A DNA stretch of 7,707 bases. Source: Flavobacteriales bacterium. GTDB taxonomy: Bacteria; Bacteroidota; Bacteroidia; Flavobacteriales; UBA7430. This document shows positions 1 through 5,823 of the stretch, piece by piece (the first letter of the stretch is position 1; every line of letters begins with the position of its first letter). The notes under the pieces were generated by a model. That model saw only the letters and a list, made by a program, of their open reading frames with translations. It was not told the origin of the DNA and searched no databases. Position numbers and translations under genes: made by a program. The stretch spans positions 1-7,707 of the forward strand of contig JANXFM010000035.1 of NCBI GenBank assembly GCA_024959975.1, written 5' to 3'.

Positions 1-42
1 ATAGCAGAAGAAGTGATTTCTAAAGTTAACGGTAACTCTTAA
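1..42 (+). CDS. fusA: Elongation factor G, C-terminal end only (partial)
   Basis: The window opens inside a reading frame that reads IAEEVISKVNGNS and ends at a TAA at 40-42. Only 13 codons are present, so no domain can be seen. The assignment to elongation factor G, the translocation GTPase of the ribosome, rests on position: in Bacteroidota fusA usually lies immediately before rpsJ. It also rests on the tail resembling the short lysine/glutamate-rich ends of EF-G proteins. Its stop is 10 bases before the rpsJ start, so both are probably on the same transcript. Another protein ending is possible; the sequence upstream of the window would settle it. Confidence 0.62.
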   Translation: MAEEVISKVNGNS

Positions 43-52
43 TTCGGATACA

Positions 53-358
53 ATGAGTCAAAAGATTAGAATCAAACTAAAGTCTTACGACCACAACTTA
101 GTAGACAAGTCTGCTGAGAAAATCGTGAAAACTGTTAAGACTACAGGTGCTGTTGTAAATGGACCTATTCCATTGCCAACACATAAAAGAATATATACAG
201 TTCTTCGTTCACCTCACGTGAACAAGAAAGCGCGTGAGCAGTTCGAGTTGAGCTCTTACAAGCGTTTACTAGACATCTATAACTCTTCATCAAAAACAGT
301 TGATGCTTTGATGAGATTGGAGTTACCAAGTGGTGTTGAAGTAGAGATTAAGGTTTAA
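53..358 (+). CDS. rpsJ: 30S ribosomal protein S10 (uS10)
   Basis: S10 is a 30S head protein that packs with S3 and S14; in E. coli it also works as NusE in transcription antitermination. The 101-residue product is close to the usual 100-105. The family core is present: IRIKLKSYDH near the start, GPIPLPTHK at about residues 37-45, the extended-loop segment SPHVNKKAREQFE at 53-65, and KTVDALMRLELPSGVEVEI near the end. Histidine 55 and valine 56 of the loop, near where tigecycline-related changes map in other bacteria, are unaltered. The ATG follows GGATACA with no Shine-Dalgarno sequence. It lies 10 bases after the preceding stop, so the long untranslated S10 leader known in E. coli is absent here. 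Confidence 0.98.
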   Translation: MSQKIRIKLKSYDHNLVDKSAEKIVKTVKTTGAVVNGPIPLPTHKRIYTVLRSPHVNKKAREQFELSSYKRLLDIYNSSSKTVDALMRLELPSGVEVEIKV

Positions 359-383
359 TTAGTTATCCATTAAATAAACAAAA

Positions 384-1001
384 ATGCCAGGTTTAATTGG
401 AAAAAAAGTAGGAATGACTAGTATCTTTAACGATCAGGGGAAAAACATCCCTTGTACCGTTTTAGAAGTTGGTCCTTGTGTAGTAACACAGGTTAGAACC
501 CTCGACACAGATGGTTACGAGGCTATTCAGCTGGGTTATGGCGAAAAGAAAGCAAAGAATGCCGGTAAAGCACTTACAGGTCATTTTGCTAAAGCTAAAA
601 CGACACCTAAAGTAAAAGTTCAGGAATTCGATGGTTTCGATACTGAATTAAGCTTAGGGGATGTGGTTGATGTAGAGCTTTTCGTCGAAGGTGAATATGT
701 TGATGTAACTGGTGTTTCAAAGGGTAAAGGTTTTCAAGGGGTTGTTAAACGTCACGGCTTCCGTGGTGTAGGTGATGCTACACACGGTCAGCACAATCGT
801 TTACGTGCTCCGGGTTCTATTGGTGCGGCTTCGTACCCTGCACGTGTATTCAAAGGAATGCGCATGGCAGGTCGTATGGGTGGTGATCAGGTAACTGTTC
901 CCAACCTAGAGGTCTTAAAAGTGATCAAGGATAAAAACCTATTAGTTGTTAAGGGTTCTGTACCAGGACCGAAAAACTCACTCTTAACGATCGAGAAATA
1001 A
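384..1001 (+). CDS. rplC: 50S ribosomal protein L3 (uL3)
   Basis: L3 binds 23S rRNA early in 50S assembly, and its long central loop reaches the peptidyl-transferase centre. The 205-residue product starts MPGLIGKKVGMT, the standard L3 beginning, and has SKGKGFQGVVKRHGF at 112-126, ATHGQHNRLRAPGSIG at 132-147 and KGMRMAGRMG at 158-167. The E. coli glutamine that is N5-methylated by PrmB (Gln150, in MAGQMG) is arginine 164 here, so that modification cannot occur at this position. From memory, MAGRMG is common in Bacteroidota. The start follows 25 bases of A/T-rich spacer after rpsJ with no Shine-Dalgarno sequence. The stop overlaps the next start by one base in TAATG, which suggests translational coupling to rplD. 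Confidence 0.98.
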   Translation: MPGLIGKKVGMTSIFNDQGKNIPCTVLEVGPCVVTQVRTLDTDGYEAIQLGYGEKKAKNAGKALTGHFAKAKTTPKVKVQEFDGFDTELSLGDVVDVELFVEGEYVDVTGVSKGKGFQGVVKRHGFRGVGDATHGQHNRLRAPGSIGAASYPARVFKGMRMAGRMGGDQVTVPNLEVLKVIKDKNLLVVKGSVPGPKNSLLTIEK

Positions 1002-1003
1002 TG
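999..1003 (+). other. TAATG stop/start overlap, rplC-rplD
   Basis: The last A of the rplC stop TAA is the first base of the rplD ATG. Such one-base overlaps generally allow a terminating ribosome to restart on the next gene. No Shine-Dalgarno sequence precedes this ATG (upstream bases are ACGATCGAGAA), so restarting is a plausible main route for L4 translation. That last point is inference. Confidence 0.85.
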
Positions 1004-1627
1004 GAAGCAGTAGTATTAGACATTAAGGGTAAAGATACAGGTAGAAAAGTATCTTTAAACGATGAGATCTACGGGATCGAACCCAACGATCACGCTGTTT
1101 ATTTAGATGTCAAGCAATACCTGGCTAATCAACGTCAGGGTACGCATAAATCTAAAGAGAGAGCAGAGATCACAGGTAGTACAAGAAAGATCAAGAAACA
1201 AAAAGGTACGGGTACAGCACGTGCAGGTAGTATTAAGTCTCCTGTATTTCGTGGTGGTGGTCGCGCTTTTGGACCTCGTCCAAGAAACTATTCTTTCAAA
1301 TTGAATAAAAAGTTAAAGACTTTAGCTCGTAAATCTGCTTTTACAATTAAAGCAAAAGAGGAAGCTATCGTTGTTTTAGAAAATTTCACCTTTGAAACTC
1401 CTAAAACATCTTCGTATTCAAAAATGATTGGAGACCTTGGTCTTAACGGTAGAAAAACGTTGTTGGTGCTTGCGGATTCAAATAAAAATGTATATTTGTC
1501 GTCGCGAAATTTACAACGTACCCAAGTTGTAAACGCCTCAGAATTAAGTACTTACAAGATTCTTAATTCGGGGACAGTTTTATTGACTGAGGGTGCTGTA
1601 GAGAAAATTGAGAACATTTTAAGCTAA
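1001..1627 (+). CDS. rplD: 50S ribosomal protein L4 (uL4)
   Basis: L4 is an early 50S assembly protein. Its long basic loop extends into the nascent-chain tunnel and, with L22, forms the constriction. The 208-residue protein has the loop at about residues 44-97, seen as RQGTHKSKERAEITGS, a KIKKQKGTGTARAG segment and SPVFRGGGRAFGPRPRNY. The C-terminal half (ENFTFETPKT, then KTLLVLADSNKNVYLSSRNL) is the globular domain. In E. coli L4 represses its own operon by binding the S10 leader and promoting attenuation. No matching leader exists upstream of rpsJ here, so that control is probably absent or acts elsewhere. The ATG overlaps the rplC stop by one base. Confidence 0.97.
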   Translation: MEAVVLDIKGKDTGRKVSLNDEIYGIEPNDHAVYLDVKQYLANQRQGTHKSKERAEITGSTRKIKKQKGTGTARAGSIKSPVFRGGGRAFGPRPRNYSFKLNKKLKTLARKSAFTIKAKEEAIVVLENFTFETPKTSSYSKMIGDLGLNGRKTLLVLADSNKNVYLSSRNLQRTQVVNASELSTYKILNSGTVLLTEGAVEKIENILS

Positions 1628-1634
1628 ACAGACG

Positions 1635-1925
1635 ATGAACATTCTTATAAAACCGGTAATTACCGAGAAGATGACAGACGAAAGCGAAAAGTATAATCGT
1701 TTTGGTTTTATCGTTGATCGAAGAGCTAACAAGCTTGAAATCAAGGATGCTGTAGAGAAAATGTATGGTGTTTCTGTTGAGAAAGTAAGAACAATGATCT
1801 ACCCAGGTAAAGCAAAATCTCGTAACACGAAAGGTGGCGTTATTAGCGGTAGAACAAATTCTTACAAAAAAGCTATTGTTGATATAGCTGATGGAGAAAG
1901 TATTGATTTTTATAGCAATATTTAA
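1635..1925 (+). CDS. rplW: 50S ribosomal protein L23 (uL23)
   Basis: L23 sits at the tunnel exit and is the docking site for trigger factor and the signal recognition particle. The 96-residue product begins MNILIKPVITEKMT. The TEK segment aligns with E. coli SEK, so glutamate 11 corresponds to Glu18, the trigger-factor contact. The central fold reads FGFIVDRRANKLEIKDAVEKMYGV at about 24-47, followed by VEKVRTMIYPGK. The length matches the short L23 form of roughly 95-100 residues. The gene starts 7 bases after rplD in the leader AAACAGACG, which lacks a Shine-Dalgarno sequence. Confidence 0.97.
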   Translation: MNILIKPVITEKMTDESEKYNRFGFIVDRRANKLEIKDAVEKMYGVSVEKVRTMIYPGKAKSRNTKGGVISGRTNSYKKAIVDIADGESIDFYSNI

Positions 1926-1932
1926 TTAAGTT

Positions 1933-2757
1933 ATGGCAGTTAGAAAATTAAGACCAACAACACCAGGTCAAAGACACAAGGTGGTCAATACCTTTGATGG
2001 TATTACGACAGCTACACCTGAGAAGTCTTTGCTTGCACCGATGAAGCGTTCCGGAGGTAGGAATAATTCCGGGCGTATGACGATGCGTTACATCGGTGGT
2101 GGTCACAAGAAGCGTTACCGTATCGTAGACTTCAAAAGAGAGAAGTTTGGTATGGAAGCTACAGTGGCTACAATAGAATACGATCCAAACCGTACGGCTC
2201 GTATTGCCTTGGTAGTTTACGCAGATGGTGAAAAACGGTATATCATTGCTCCGAATGGTCTAAACGTTGGGGACAAAATTGTGTCTGGTAAAGGTGCAGC
2301 TCCTGAAGTAGGTAATTCACTTTTCTTAAGTGATATCCCTTTAGGTACAATTGTTCACAACATTGAACTTCGTCCGGGACAAGGTGCCGTAATGGCTCGT
2401 AGCGCAGGTGCATATGCACAATTAGTCGCAAGAGAGGGTAAGTACGCAATTCTTAGACTTCCTTCAGGGGAAACGAGAATGGTGTTAATTACTTGTTTAG
2501 CAACGATAGGTGTTGTTACTAATAGTGAGAAAGGCCTTGAAAGATCAGGTAAAGCAGGTCGTTCTAGATGGCTTGGACGTCGTCCAAGAACTAGAGGAGT
2601 TGCTATGAACCCGGTTGATCACCCGATGGGTGGTGGTGAAGGTAAATCTTCTGGTGGACACCCACGTTCTAGAAATGGTATCCCGGCGAAGGGTTATAAA
2701 ACTCGCGCTAAGAAGAAGGCTACCAATAAGTATATTGTTGAACGAAGAAAGAAATAA
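1933..2757 (+). CDS. rplB: 50S ribosomal protein L2 (uL2)
   Basis: L2 is one of the most conserved 23S rRNA-binding proteins and is needed for subunit association and peptidyl-transferase activity. The 274-residue length is normal. The N-terminal RNA-binding OB-like domain includes GGRNNSGRMTMRYIGGGHKK at 41-60 and IEYDPNRTARIALV at 81-94. The SH3-like domain follows, with PLGTIVHNIELRPGQG at 136-151. The C-terminal signature NPVDHPMGGGEG at 226-237 keeps histidine 230, equivalent to the functionally important His229 of E. coli. The next E. coli histidine is methionine 232 here, which I recall as usual in Bacteroidota. The segment GKAGRSRWLGRRPRTRG resembles flavobacterial L2. Spacing to rplW is 7 bases, with no Shine-Dalgarno sequence. 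Confidence 0.99.
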   Translation: MAVRKLRPTTPGQRHKVVNTFDGITTATPEKSLLAPMKRSGGRNNSGRMTMRYIGGGHKKRYRIVDFKREKFGMEATVATIEYDPNRTARIALVVYADGEKRYIIAPNGLNVGDKIVSGKGAAPEVGNSLFLSDIPLGTIVHNIELRPGQGAVMARSAGAYAQLVAREGKYAILRLPSGETRMVLITCLATIGVVTNSEKGLERSGKAGRSRWLGRRPRTRGVAMNPVDHPMGGGEGKSSGGHPRSRNGIPAKGYKTRAKKKATNKYIVERRKK

Positions 2758-2763
2758 AAAGTT

Positions 2764-3042
2764 ATGGCGCGTTCACTAAAAAAAGGACCTTACGTACACT
2801 TTAAGCTAGAGAAAAAAGTTCTGGCAAATGCTGAGGCAAGCAAAAAATCGGTAATCAAAACTTGGTCTAGAGCCTCGATGATTACGCCTGATTTTGTTGG
2901 TCAAACAATAGCTGTACACAATGGTCGTCAGTTCATACCTGTTTTTGTTACTGAAAACATGGTAGGTCATAAGTTGGGCGAATTTGCCCTTACCCGTACC
3001 TATAGAGGTCATGGTGGTAAAAAAGATAAAGGTAAAAGATAA
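2764..3042 (+). CDS. rpsS: 30S ribosomal protein S19 (uS19)
   Basis: S19 lies in the 30S head near the A-site finger contact and pairs with S13. The 92-residue product starts MARSLKKGPYV, the usual S19 beginning, then IKTWSRASMITPDFVGQTI at 31-49. The family signature spans 51-75, from VHNGRQFIPVFVTENM to GHKLGEFA. The C-terminal tail RTYRGHGGKKDKGKR is basic, as expected for an rRNA-contacting end. The start is 6 bases after rplB, within AAAAAGTTATGGC. The rplB start has a very similar context (TTAAGTTATGGC), so the two genes may be started in the same non-Shine-Dalgarno way. Confidence 0.98.
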   Translation: MARSLKKGPYVHFKLEKKVLANAEASKKSVIKTWSRASMITPDFVGQTIAVHNGRQFIPVFVTENMVGHKLGEFALTRTYRGHGGKKDKGKR

Positions 3043-3060
3043 CAGTATTAAGCCTTAATC

Positions 3061-3465
3061 ATGGGAAAAAGAAAACATAATACGGCAGTAGCGTTGAAAG
3101 AAGCGCGTTCAAACGTGGCTTTTGCAAAGCTGAACAATTGCCCTACTTCCCCGAGAAAAATGCGTCTTGTGGCTGATTTGGTACGTGGAGTTGAGGTAAA
3201 CAAAGCTCTTCAAATTTTGAAGTTTAACACGAAAGAGGCTTCTGCTCGTTTAGAGACACTTCTTCTTTCTGCCCTTGCCAATTGGCAGGCAAAGAATGAA
3301 GATGCTCGTATGGAAGACAGTGGTTTGTTCGTAAAAGAAATTCAAGTCGACAGTGCTCGAGTATTGAAACGTTTACGTCCGGCTCCTCAGGGTAGAGCTC
3401 ACAGAATTAGAAAGCGTTCAAATCACGTTACAATCGTGGTGGGAAGTAAATCAGAAAAAGAATAA
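3061..3465 (+). CDS. rplV: 50S ribosomal protein L22 (uL22)
   Basis: L22 spans the 50S subunit from the tunnel exit to the constriction, where its beta-hairpin meets L4 and where macrolide-resistance changes arise. The 134-residue protein has a short basic N-terminal extension, MGKRKHNTAVALKEARS, then the core NNCPTSPRKMRLVADLVRG at 25-43 and LLLSALANWQAKNE at 67-80. The hairpin and C-terminal strand read VKEIQVDSARVLKRLRPAPQ at 91-110, then GRAHRIRKRSNHVTIVV. The hairpin tip LRPAPQGRA is intact, so there is no sign of a resistance-type deletion or duplication. The extension and the NNCPTSPRKMRL core resemble Bacteroidota L22. An 18-base spacer after rpsS has no Shine-Dalgarno sequence. Confidence 0.98.
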   Translation: MGKRKHNTAVALKEARSNVAFAKLNNCPTSPRKMRLVADLVRGVEVNKALQILKFNTKEASARLETLLLSALANWQAKNEDARMEDSGLFVKEIQVDSARVLKRLRPAPQGRAHRIRKRSNHVTIVVGSKSEKE

Positions 3466-3471
3466 GCTGAT

Positions 3472-4191
3472 ATGGGACAAAAGACTAATCCAATAGGGAA
3501 TCGTTTGGGAATCATCAGAGGATGGGATTCGGCATGGTATGGCGGAAAAGACTTCGGTGATAAATTAGCAGAAGACAGCAAAATACGTAAGTATATTGAT
3601 GCTCGTTTAGCTAAAGCAAGCGTTTCTAAAGTGATCATCGAGCGTACCCTAAAGCTCGTTACTATTACTATTTGTACTGCAAGACCTGGTATTATTATCG
3701 GGAAAGGTGGTTCGGAAGTAGATCGATTAAAAGAAGAGTTAAAGAAATTAACTCAGAAAGATGTTCAGGTGAACATCTTTGAAATCAAAAGACCAGAAGT
3801 TGATGCCAAACTAGTAGGTCAATCCATTGCTCGTCAGATTGAAGGTCGTATCTCTTACCGTCGTGCGGTAAAGATGGCGATTGCTTCTGCTATGCGTATG
3901 GGTGCTGAAGGTATTAAGATTCAAGTTTCAGGTCGTTTGAATGGTGCTGAAATGGCACGTTCAGAAATGTTTAAAGATGGTAGAACACCATTACATACTT
4001 TCCGTGCGGACATAGACTACGCTCTTGTAGAATCTCATACTACCTATGGTGTTTTAGGTGTAAAAGTATGGATCTGTAAAGGTGAGTTATATGGTAAACG
4101 TGACTTAACGCCTATCGAAACTTTATCGAAAGGTCCTAAAAAGTCAGGTCGTGGTGCCAGAGGTGGTTCACAACGTAGAAAAAGAAAGTAG
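3472..4191 (+). CDS. rpsC: 30S ribosomal protein S3 (uS3)
   Basis: S3 forms part of the mRNA entry channel in the 30S head and contributes to the ribosome's mRNA helicase activity. The 239-residue protein begins MGQKTNPIGNRLGIIRGWDS. The KH RNA-binding domain carries its GXXG loop as GKGG at 77-80 within ARPGIIIGKGG. The YRRAVK segment places R130, R131 and K134 at the E. coli helicase positions R131, R132 and K135. The S3 C-terminal domain signature follows as KIQVSGRLNGAEMARSE and later TFRADIDYALVESHTTYG. The tail after residue 220 is a low-complexity Gly/Arg/Lys extension, as in many relatives. Its stop is the only TAG in the window and is followed in frame by TAA TAA. Confidence 0.98.
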   Translation: MGQKTNPIGNRLGIIRGWDSAWYGGKDFGDKLAEDSKIRKYIDARLAKASVSKVIIERTLKLVTITICTARPGIIIGKGGSEVDRLKEELKKLTQKDVQVNIFEIKRPEVDAKLVGQSIARQIEGRISYRRAVKMAIASAMRMGAEGIKIQVSGRLNGAEMARSEMFKDGRTPLHTFRADIDYALVESHTTYGVLGVKVWICKGELYGKRDLTPIETLSKGPKKSGRGARGGSQRRKRK

Positions 4192-4197
4192 TAATAA
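4189..4197 (+). other. Three tandem in-frame stop codons ending rpsC
   Basis: The rpsC frame ends AAG TAG TAA TAA. The first stop is TAG; every other stop in the window is TAA. The two TAA codons lie directly behind it in the same frame, so read-through of the TAG would add at most one residue. An evolutionary explanation (mutation of a lysine or glutamine codon to TAG, or selection for a backup stop) is inference. Confidence 0.95.
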
Positions 4198-4219
4198 GCT
4201 CTACTAAAACGTAAGAAAG

Positions 4220-4642
4220 ATGTTACAACCAAAAAGAACGAAGTTCCGTAAAATGCAAAAGGGTCGCATGAAGGGTAATGCCGGACGTGGTAACCAAATT
4301 GCTTTTGGATCTTTCGCTATTAAAGCTTTGGAAGAATGTTGGATCACATCTCGTCAGATTGAAGCTTCACGTATCGCTGCAACGCGTTATATGAAGCGTG
4401 AAGGACAAATGTGGATTCGTATTTTCCCAGACAAACCTATTACTAAGAAACCTGCGGAAGTACGTATGGGTAAAGGTAAAGGTGCTCCAGAATACTGGGC
4501 AGCTGTTGTTAGACCGGGTCGCATCATGTTCGAGTTGGACGGTGTGTCTTTGGAAGTTGCAAAAGAAGCCCTTCGTTTGGCAGCACAAAAGTTGCCTATA
4601 ACAACTAAATTCGTAATCCGTAGAGATTACGTTGAAGCTTAA
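4220..4642 (+). CDS. rplP: 50S ribosomal protein L16 (uL16)
   Basis: L16 is a late-assembling 50S protein near the A-site tRNA elbow. The 140-residue product begins MLQPKRTKFRKMQKGRMKG, the typical start. The central segment IRIFPDKPITKKPAEVRMGK is at 66-85, followed by GKGAPEYWAAVVRPGRI. Arginine 82 in VRMGKGKG corresponds to E. coli Arg81, the residue hydroxylated by the RoxA/YcfD oxygenase in some bacteria. Whether this organism has such an enzyme cannot be told from the window. The gene follows a 28-base spacer, the longest in the window. That spacer ends in purine-rich GTAAGAAAG before the ATG, which is still not a real Shine-Dalgarno match. Confidence 0.98.
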   Translation: MLQPKRTKFRKMQKGRMKGNAGRGNQIAFGSFAIKALEECWITSRQIEASRIAATRYMKREGQMWIRIFPDKPITKKPAEVRMGKGKGAPEYWAAVVRPGRIMFELDGVSLEVAKEALRLAAQKLPITTKFVIRRDYVEA

Positions 4643-4663
4643 TCGATAAAATTATTATTAGCG

Positions 4664-4858
4664 ATGAAACAAGCTGTAATTATAGAAATGTCAACTGAGG
4701 AGTTGGTAGGAAAGCTCACCGAGGAAAGAGCTACATTGGCTAAATTAAATTTAGCACATGCAGTATCTCCAATAGAGAATCCTGTTCAAATCCGTGAAAC
4801 AAAGAAAACAGTTGCGCGTATTCTAACAGAAGTTAGAAGAAGAGAACTAGAAGCATAA
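4664..4858 (+). CDS. rpmC: 50S ribosomal protein L29 (uL29)
   Basis: L29 is a small two-helix protein next to L23 at the tunnel exit. The 64-residue product has the expected layout: a helix around STEELVGKLTEERATLAKLN at 10-29, the turn HAVSPIENPVQIRETKKT at about 32-49, and a C-terminal helix ARILTEVRRRELEA. The segment ENPVQIRETKK matches the family consensus NPxxIRxxRK. The first ATG is preferred over the methionine at residue 9 because L29 proteins normally have about eight residues before the STEEL-type motif. It lies 21 bases after rplP and 8 bases before rpsQ. Confidence 0.96.
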   Translation: MKQAVIIEMSTEELVGKLTEERATLAKLNLAHAVSPIENPVQIRETKKTVARILTEVRRRELEA

Positions 4859-4866
4859 AAACAACG

Positions 4867-5124
4867 ATGGAAACTAGAAATCTTAGAAAAGAACGTGTTG
4901 GTGTTGTGAAGAGCAACAAAATGGACAAATCTGTTACCGTGTCTATTGAACGTAAAGAAAGACACGCGATGTATGGGAAGTTCGTAAAGAAATCTTCTAC
5001 GTTTGTTGCTCATGATGACAAGAATGATTGTAATATCGGTGATACCGTACGCATCATAGAAACTCGTCCATTGAGTAAGACAAAGAATTGGAGAGTAGTA
5101 GAAATCCTAGAAAGAGCAAAGTAA
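4867..5124 (+). CDS. rpsQ: 30S ribosomal protein S17 (uS17)
   Basis: S17 is a primary 16S rRNA-binding protein with an OB fold in the 30S body. The 85-residue length is normal. The N-terminal half reads RKERVGVVKSNKMDKSVTVS at 7-26, and RHAMYGKFVKKSSTFVAHDD at 32-51 forms the barrel strands and loop. The family signature GDTVRIIETRPLSKTKNWRV spans 58-77. In E. coli this is the last gene of the S10 operon. Here only one base separates its stop from the next ATG (TAAAATG), so there is no room for a terminator or a new promoter between S10-type and spc-type genes. Confidence 0.98.
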   Translation: METRNLRKERVGVVKSNKMDKSVTVSIERKERHAMYGKFVKKSSTFVAHDDKNDCNIGDTVRIIETRPLSKTKNWRVVEILERAK

Positions 5125-5125
5125 A

Positions 5126-5494
5126 ATGGTACAACAGGAAAGTCGATTAAAAGTAGCCGACAATACCGGAGCCAAAGAAGTACTTTGTATTCGCGTATTA
5201 GGTGGTACTCGCAGAAGATATGCCTCACTAGGAGACAAGATCGTCGTTACTATTAAATCTGCTATTCCAGCAGGTACAGTAAAGAAAGGTCAGGTATCTA
5301 CTGCTGTGGTAGTTCGTACAAAGAAAGAAGTACGTCGTCAGGATGGATCGTATATCCGTTTCGATGATAACGCTTGTGTTTTGTTGAGCACTACAGGAGA
5401 AATGAGAGGTACACGTGTTTTTGGGCCGGTGGCTCGTGAATTACGTGACAAGCAGTACATGAAAATAGTTTCACTAGCACCAGAGGTGTTATAA
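5126..5494 (+). CDS. rplN: 50S ribosomal protein L14 (uL14)
   Basis: L14 lies on the 50S face that meets the 30S subunit and forms an intersubunit bridge; it is also the binding site of the RsfS silencing factor. The 122-residue length is exactly the usual one for bacterial L14. Visible motifs are VADNTGAKEVLCIRVLGG at 10-27, IPAGTVKKGQ at 47-56, the signature region AVVVRTKKEVRRQDGSYIRF at 60-79 with DDNACVLL after it, and GTRVFGPVARELRDK at 95-109, ending KIVSLAPEVL. It starts one base after rpsQ, so translation is probably coupled to that gene. The upstream bases are AAAGTAAA with no Shine-Dalgarno sequence. Confidence 0.99.
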   Translation: MVQQESRLKVADNTGAKEVLCIRVLGGTRRRYASLGDKIVVTIKSAIPAGTVKKGQVSTAVVVRTKKEVRRQDGSYIRFDDNACVLLSTTGEMRGTRVFGPVARELRDKQYMKIVSLAPEVL

Positions 5495-5506
5495 AAACGA
5501 TTTAGG

Positions 5507-5821
5507 ATGTCGAAATTACACATTAAAAAAGGAGACACAGTAAAAGTACTTTCTGGTACCGATAATGGGAAAACCGGAAAAATAACTTCTGTAGATCTTG
5601 AAAAAGGAAGAGCCTTCGTAGAAGGTATTAACATGGTATCGAAACACACAAAGCCTAGCGCTTCGAATCCTCAAGGAGGAATCATTAAGAGTGAAGCTTC
5701 TGTTCATGTTTCTAACCTTATGGTTGTTGATTCGAAAGGTCAGGCGAGCCGTACAGGAAGAAAATTGAATGAAGATGGCAAGTTGGTGAGATACTCTAAA
5801 AAAACAGGGGAGGTTATATAA
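5507..5821 (+). CDS. rplX: 50S ribosomal protein L24 (uL24)
   Basis: L24 initiates 50S assembly by binding the 5' end of 23S rRNA and later sits beside the tunnel exit. The 104-residue protein has a clear KOW motif at about residues 7-34, beginning KKGDTVKVLSGTDNGKTGKI. It is followed by FVEGINMVSKHTKPS at 37-51 and the GGIIKSEASVHVSNLMVVD segment at 57-75, both standard for L24. The start follows TTTAGG directly, too close to the ATG to act as a Shine-Dalgarno site. The stop shares one base with the rplE ATG. In E. coli the S8 repressor site lies at this rplX-rplE junction; here no spacer exists. Confidence 0.98.
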   Translation: MSKLHIKKGDTVKVLSGTDNGKTGKITSVDLEKGRAFVEGINMVSKHTKPSASNPQGGIIKSEASVHVSNLMVVDSKGQASRTGRKLNEDGKLVRYSKKTGEVI

Positions 5822-5823
5822 TG
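5819..5823 (+). other. TAATG stop/start overlap, rplX-rplE
   Basis: The rplX stop TAA and the rplE ATG share one A, as at the rplC-rplD junction. The upstream sequence GGGGAGGTTATA contains GGGGAGG, which resembles a Shine-Dalgarno core, ending about 5 bases before the ATG. It encodes the Thr-Gly-Glu-Val end of L24, so it may be there for coding reasons. It is the only strong purine run at a start in the window. Confidence 0.8.

Noticed and set aside
1107..1304. Open frame of 65 codons inside rplD in another frame
   Set aside because: It lies wholly inside a well-conserved L4 gene and its translation is rich in valine/arginine from the basic loop codons. It has no recognisable domain and no own leader.
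1989..1996. TACCTTTG, matching the Bacteroidota -7 promoter pattern TAnnTTTG
   Set aside because: It is inside rplB, encodes conserved residues, and has no TTG/TTTG element at the right distance upstream. A chance match is likely.
3047..3059. Inverted repeat ATTAAG-C-CTTAAT between rpsS and rplV
   Set aside because: The one-base centre cannot form a hairpin loop; the remaining possible stem is a few A-U pairs with no U-run, so it is neither a terminator nor a clear operator.
3346..3420. Macrolide-resistance change in the L22 hairpin
   Set aside because: The hairpin tip LKRLRPAPQGRA matches normal Bacteroidota L22 as I know it, with no insertion, deletion or duplication.
4187..4205. Possible hairpin AGTAG / CTACT across the rpsC stop and rpsC-rplP spacer
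   Set aside because: A five-pair stem with a nine-base loop and no following U-run is too weak to call a terminator or regulatory element.
4367..4601. Open frames on both strands within rplP
   Set aside because: The L16 frame explains the region completely with conserved motifs; the others look like shadows.
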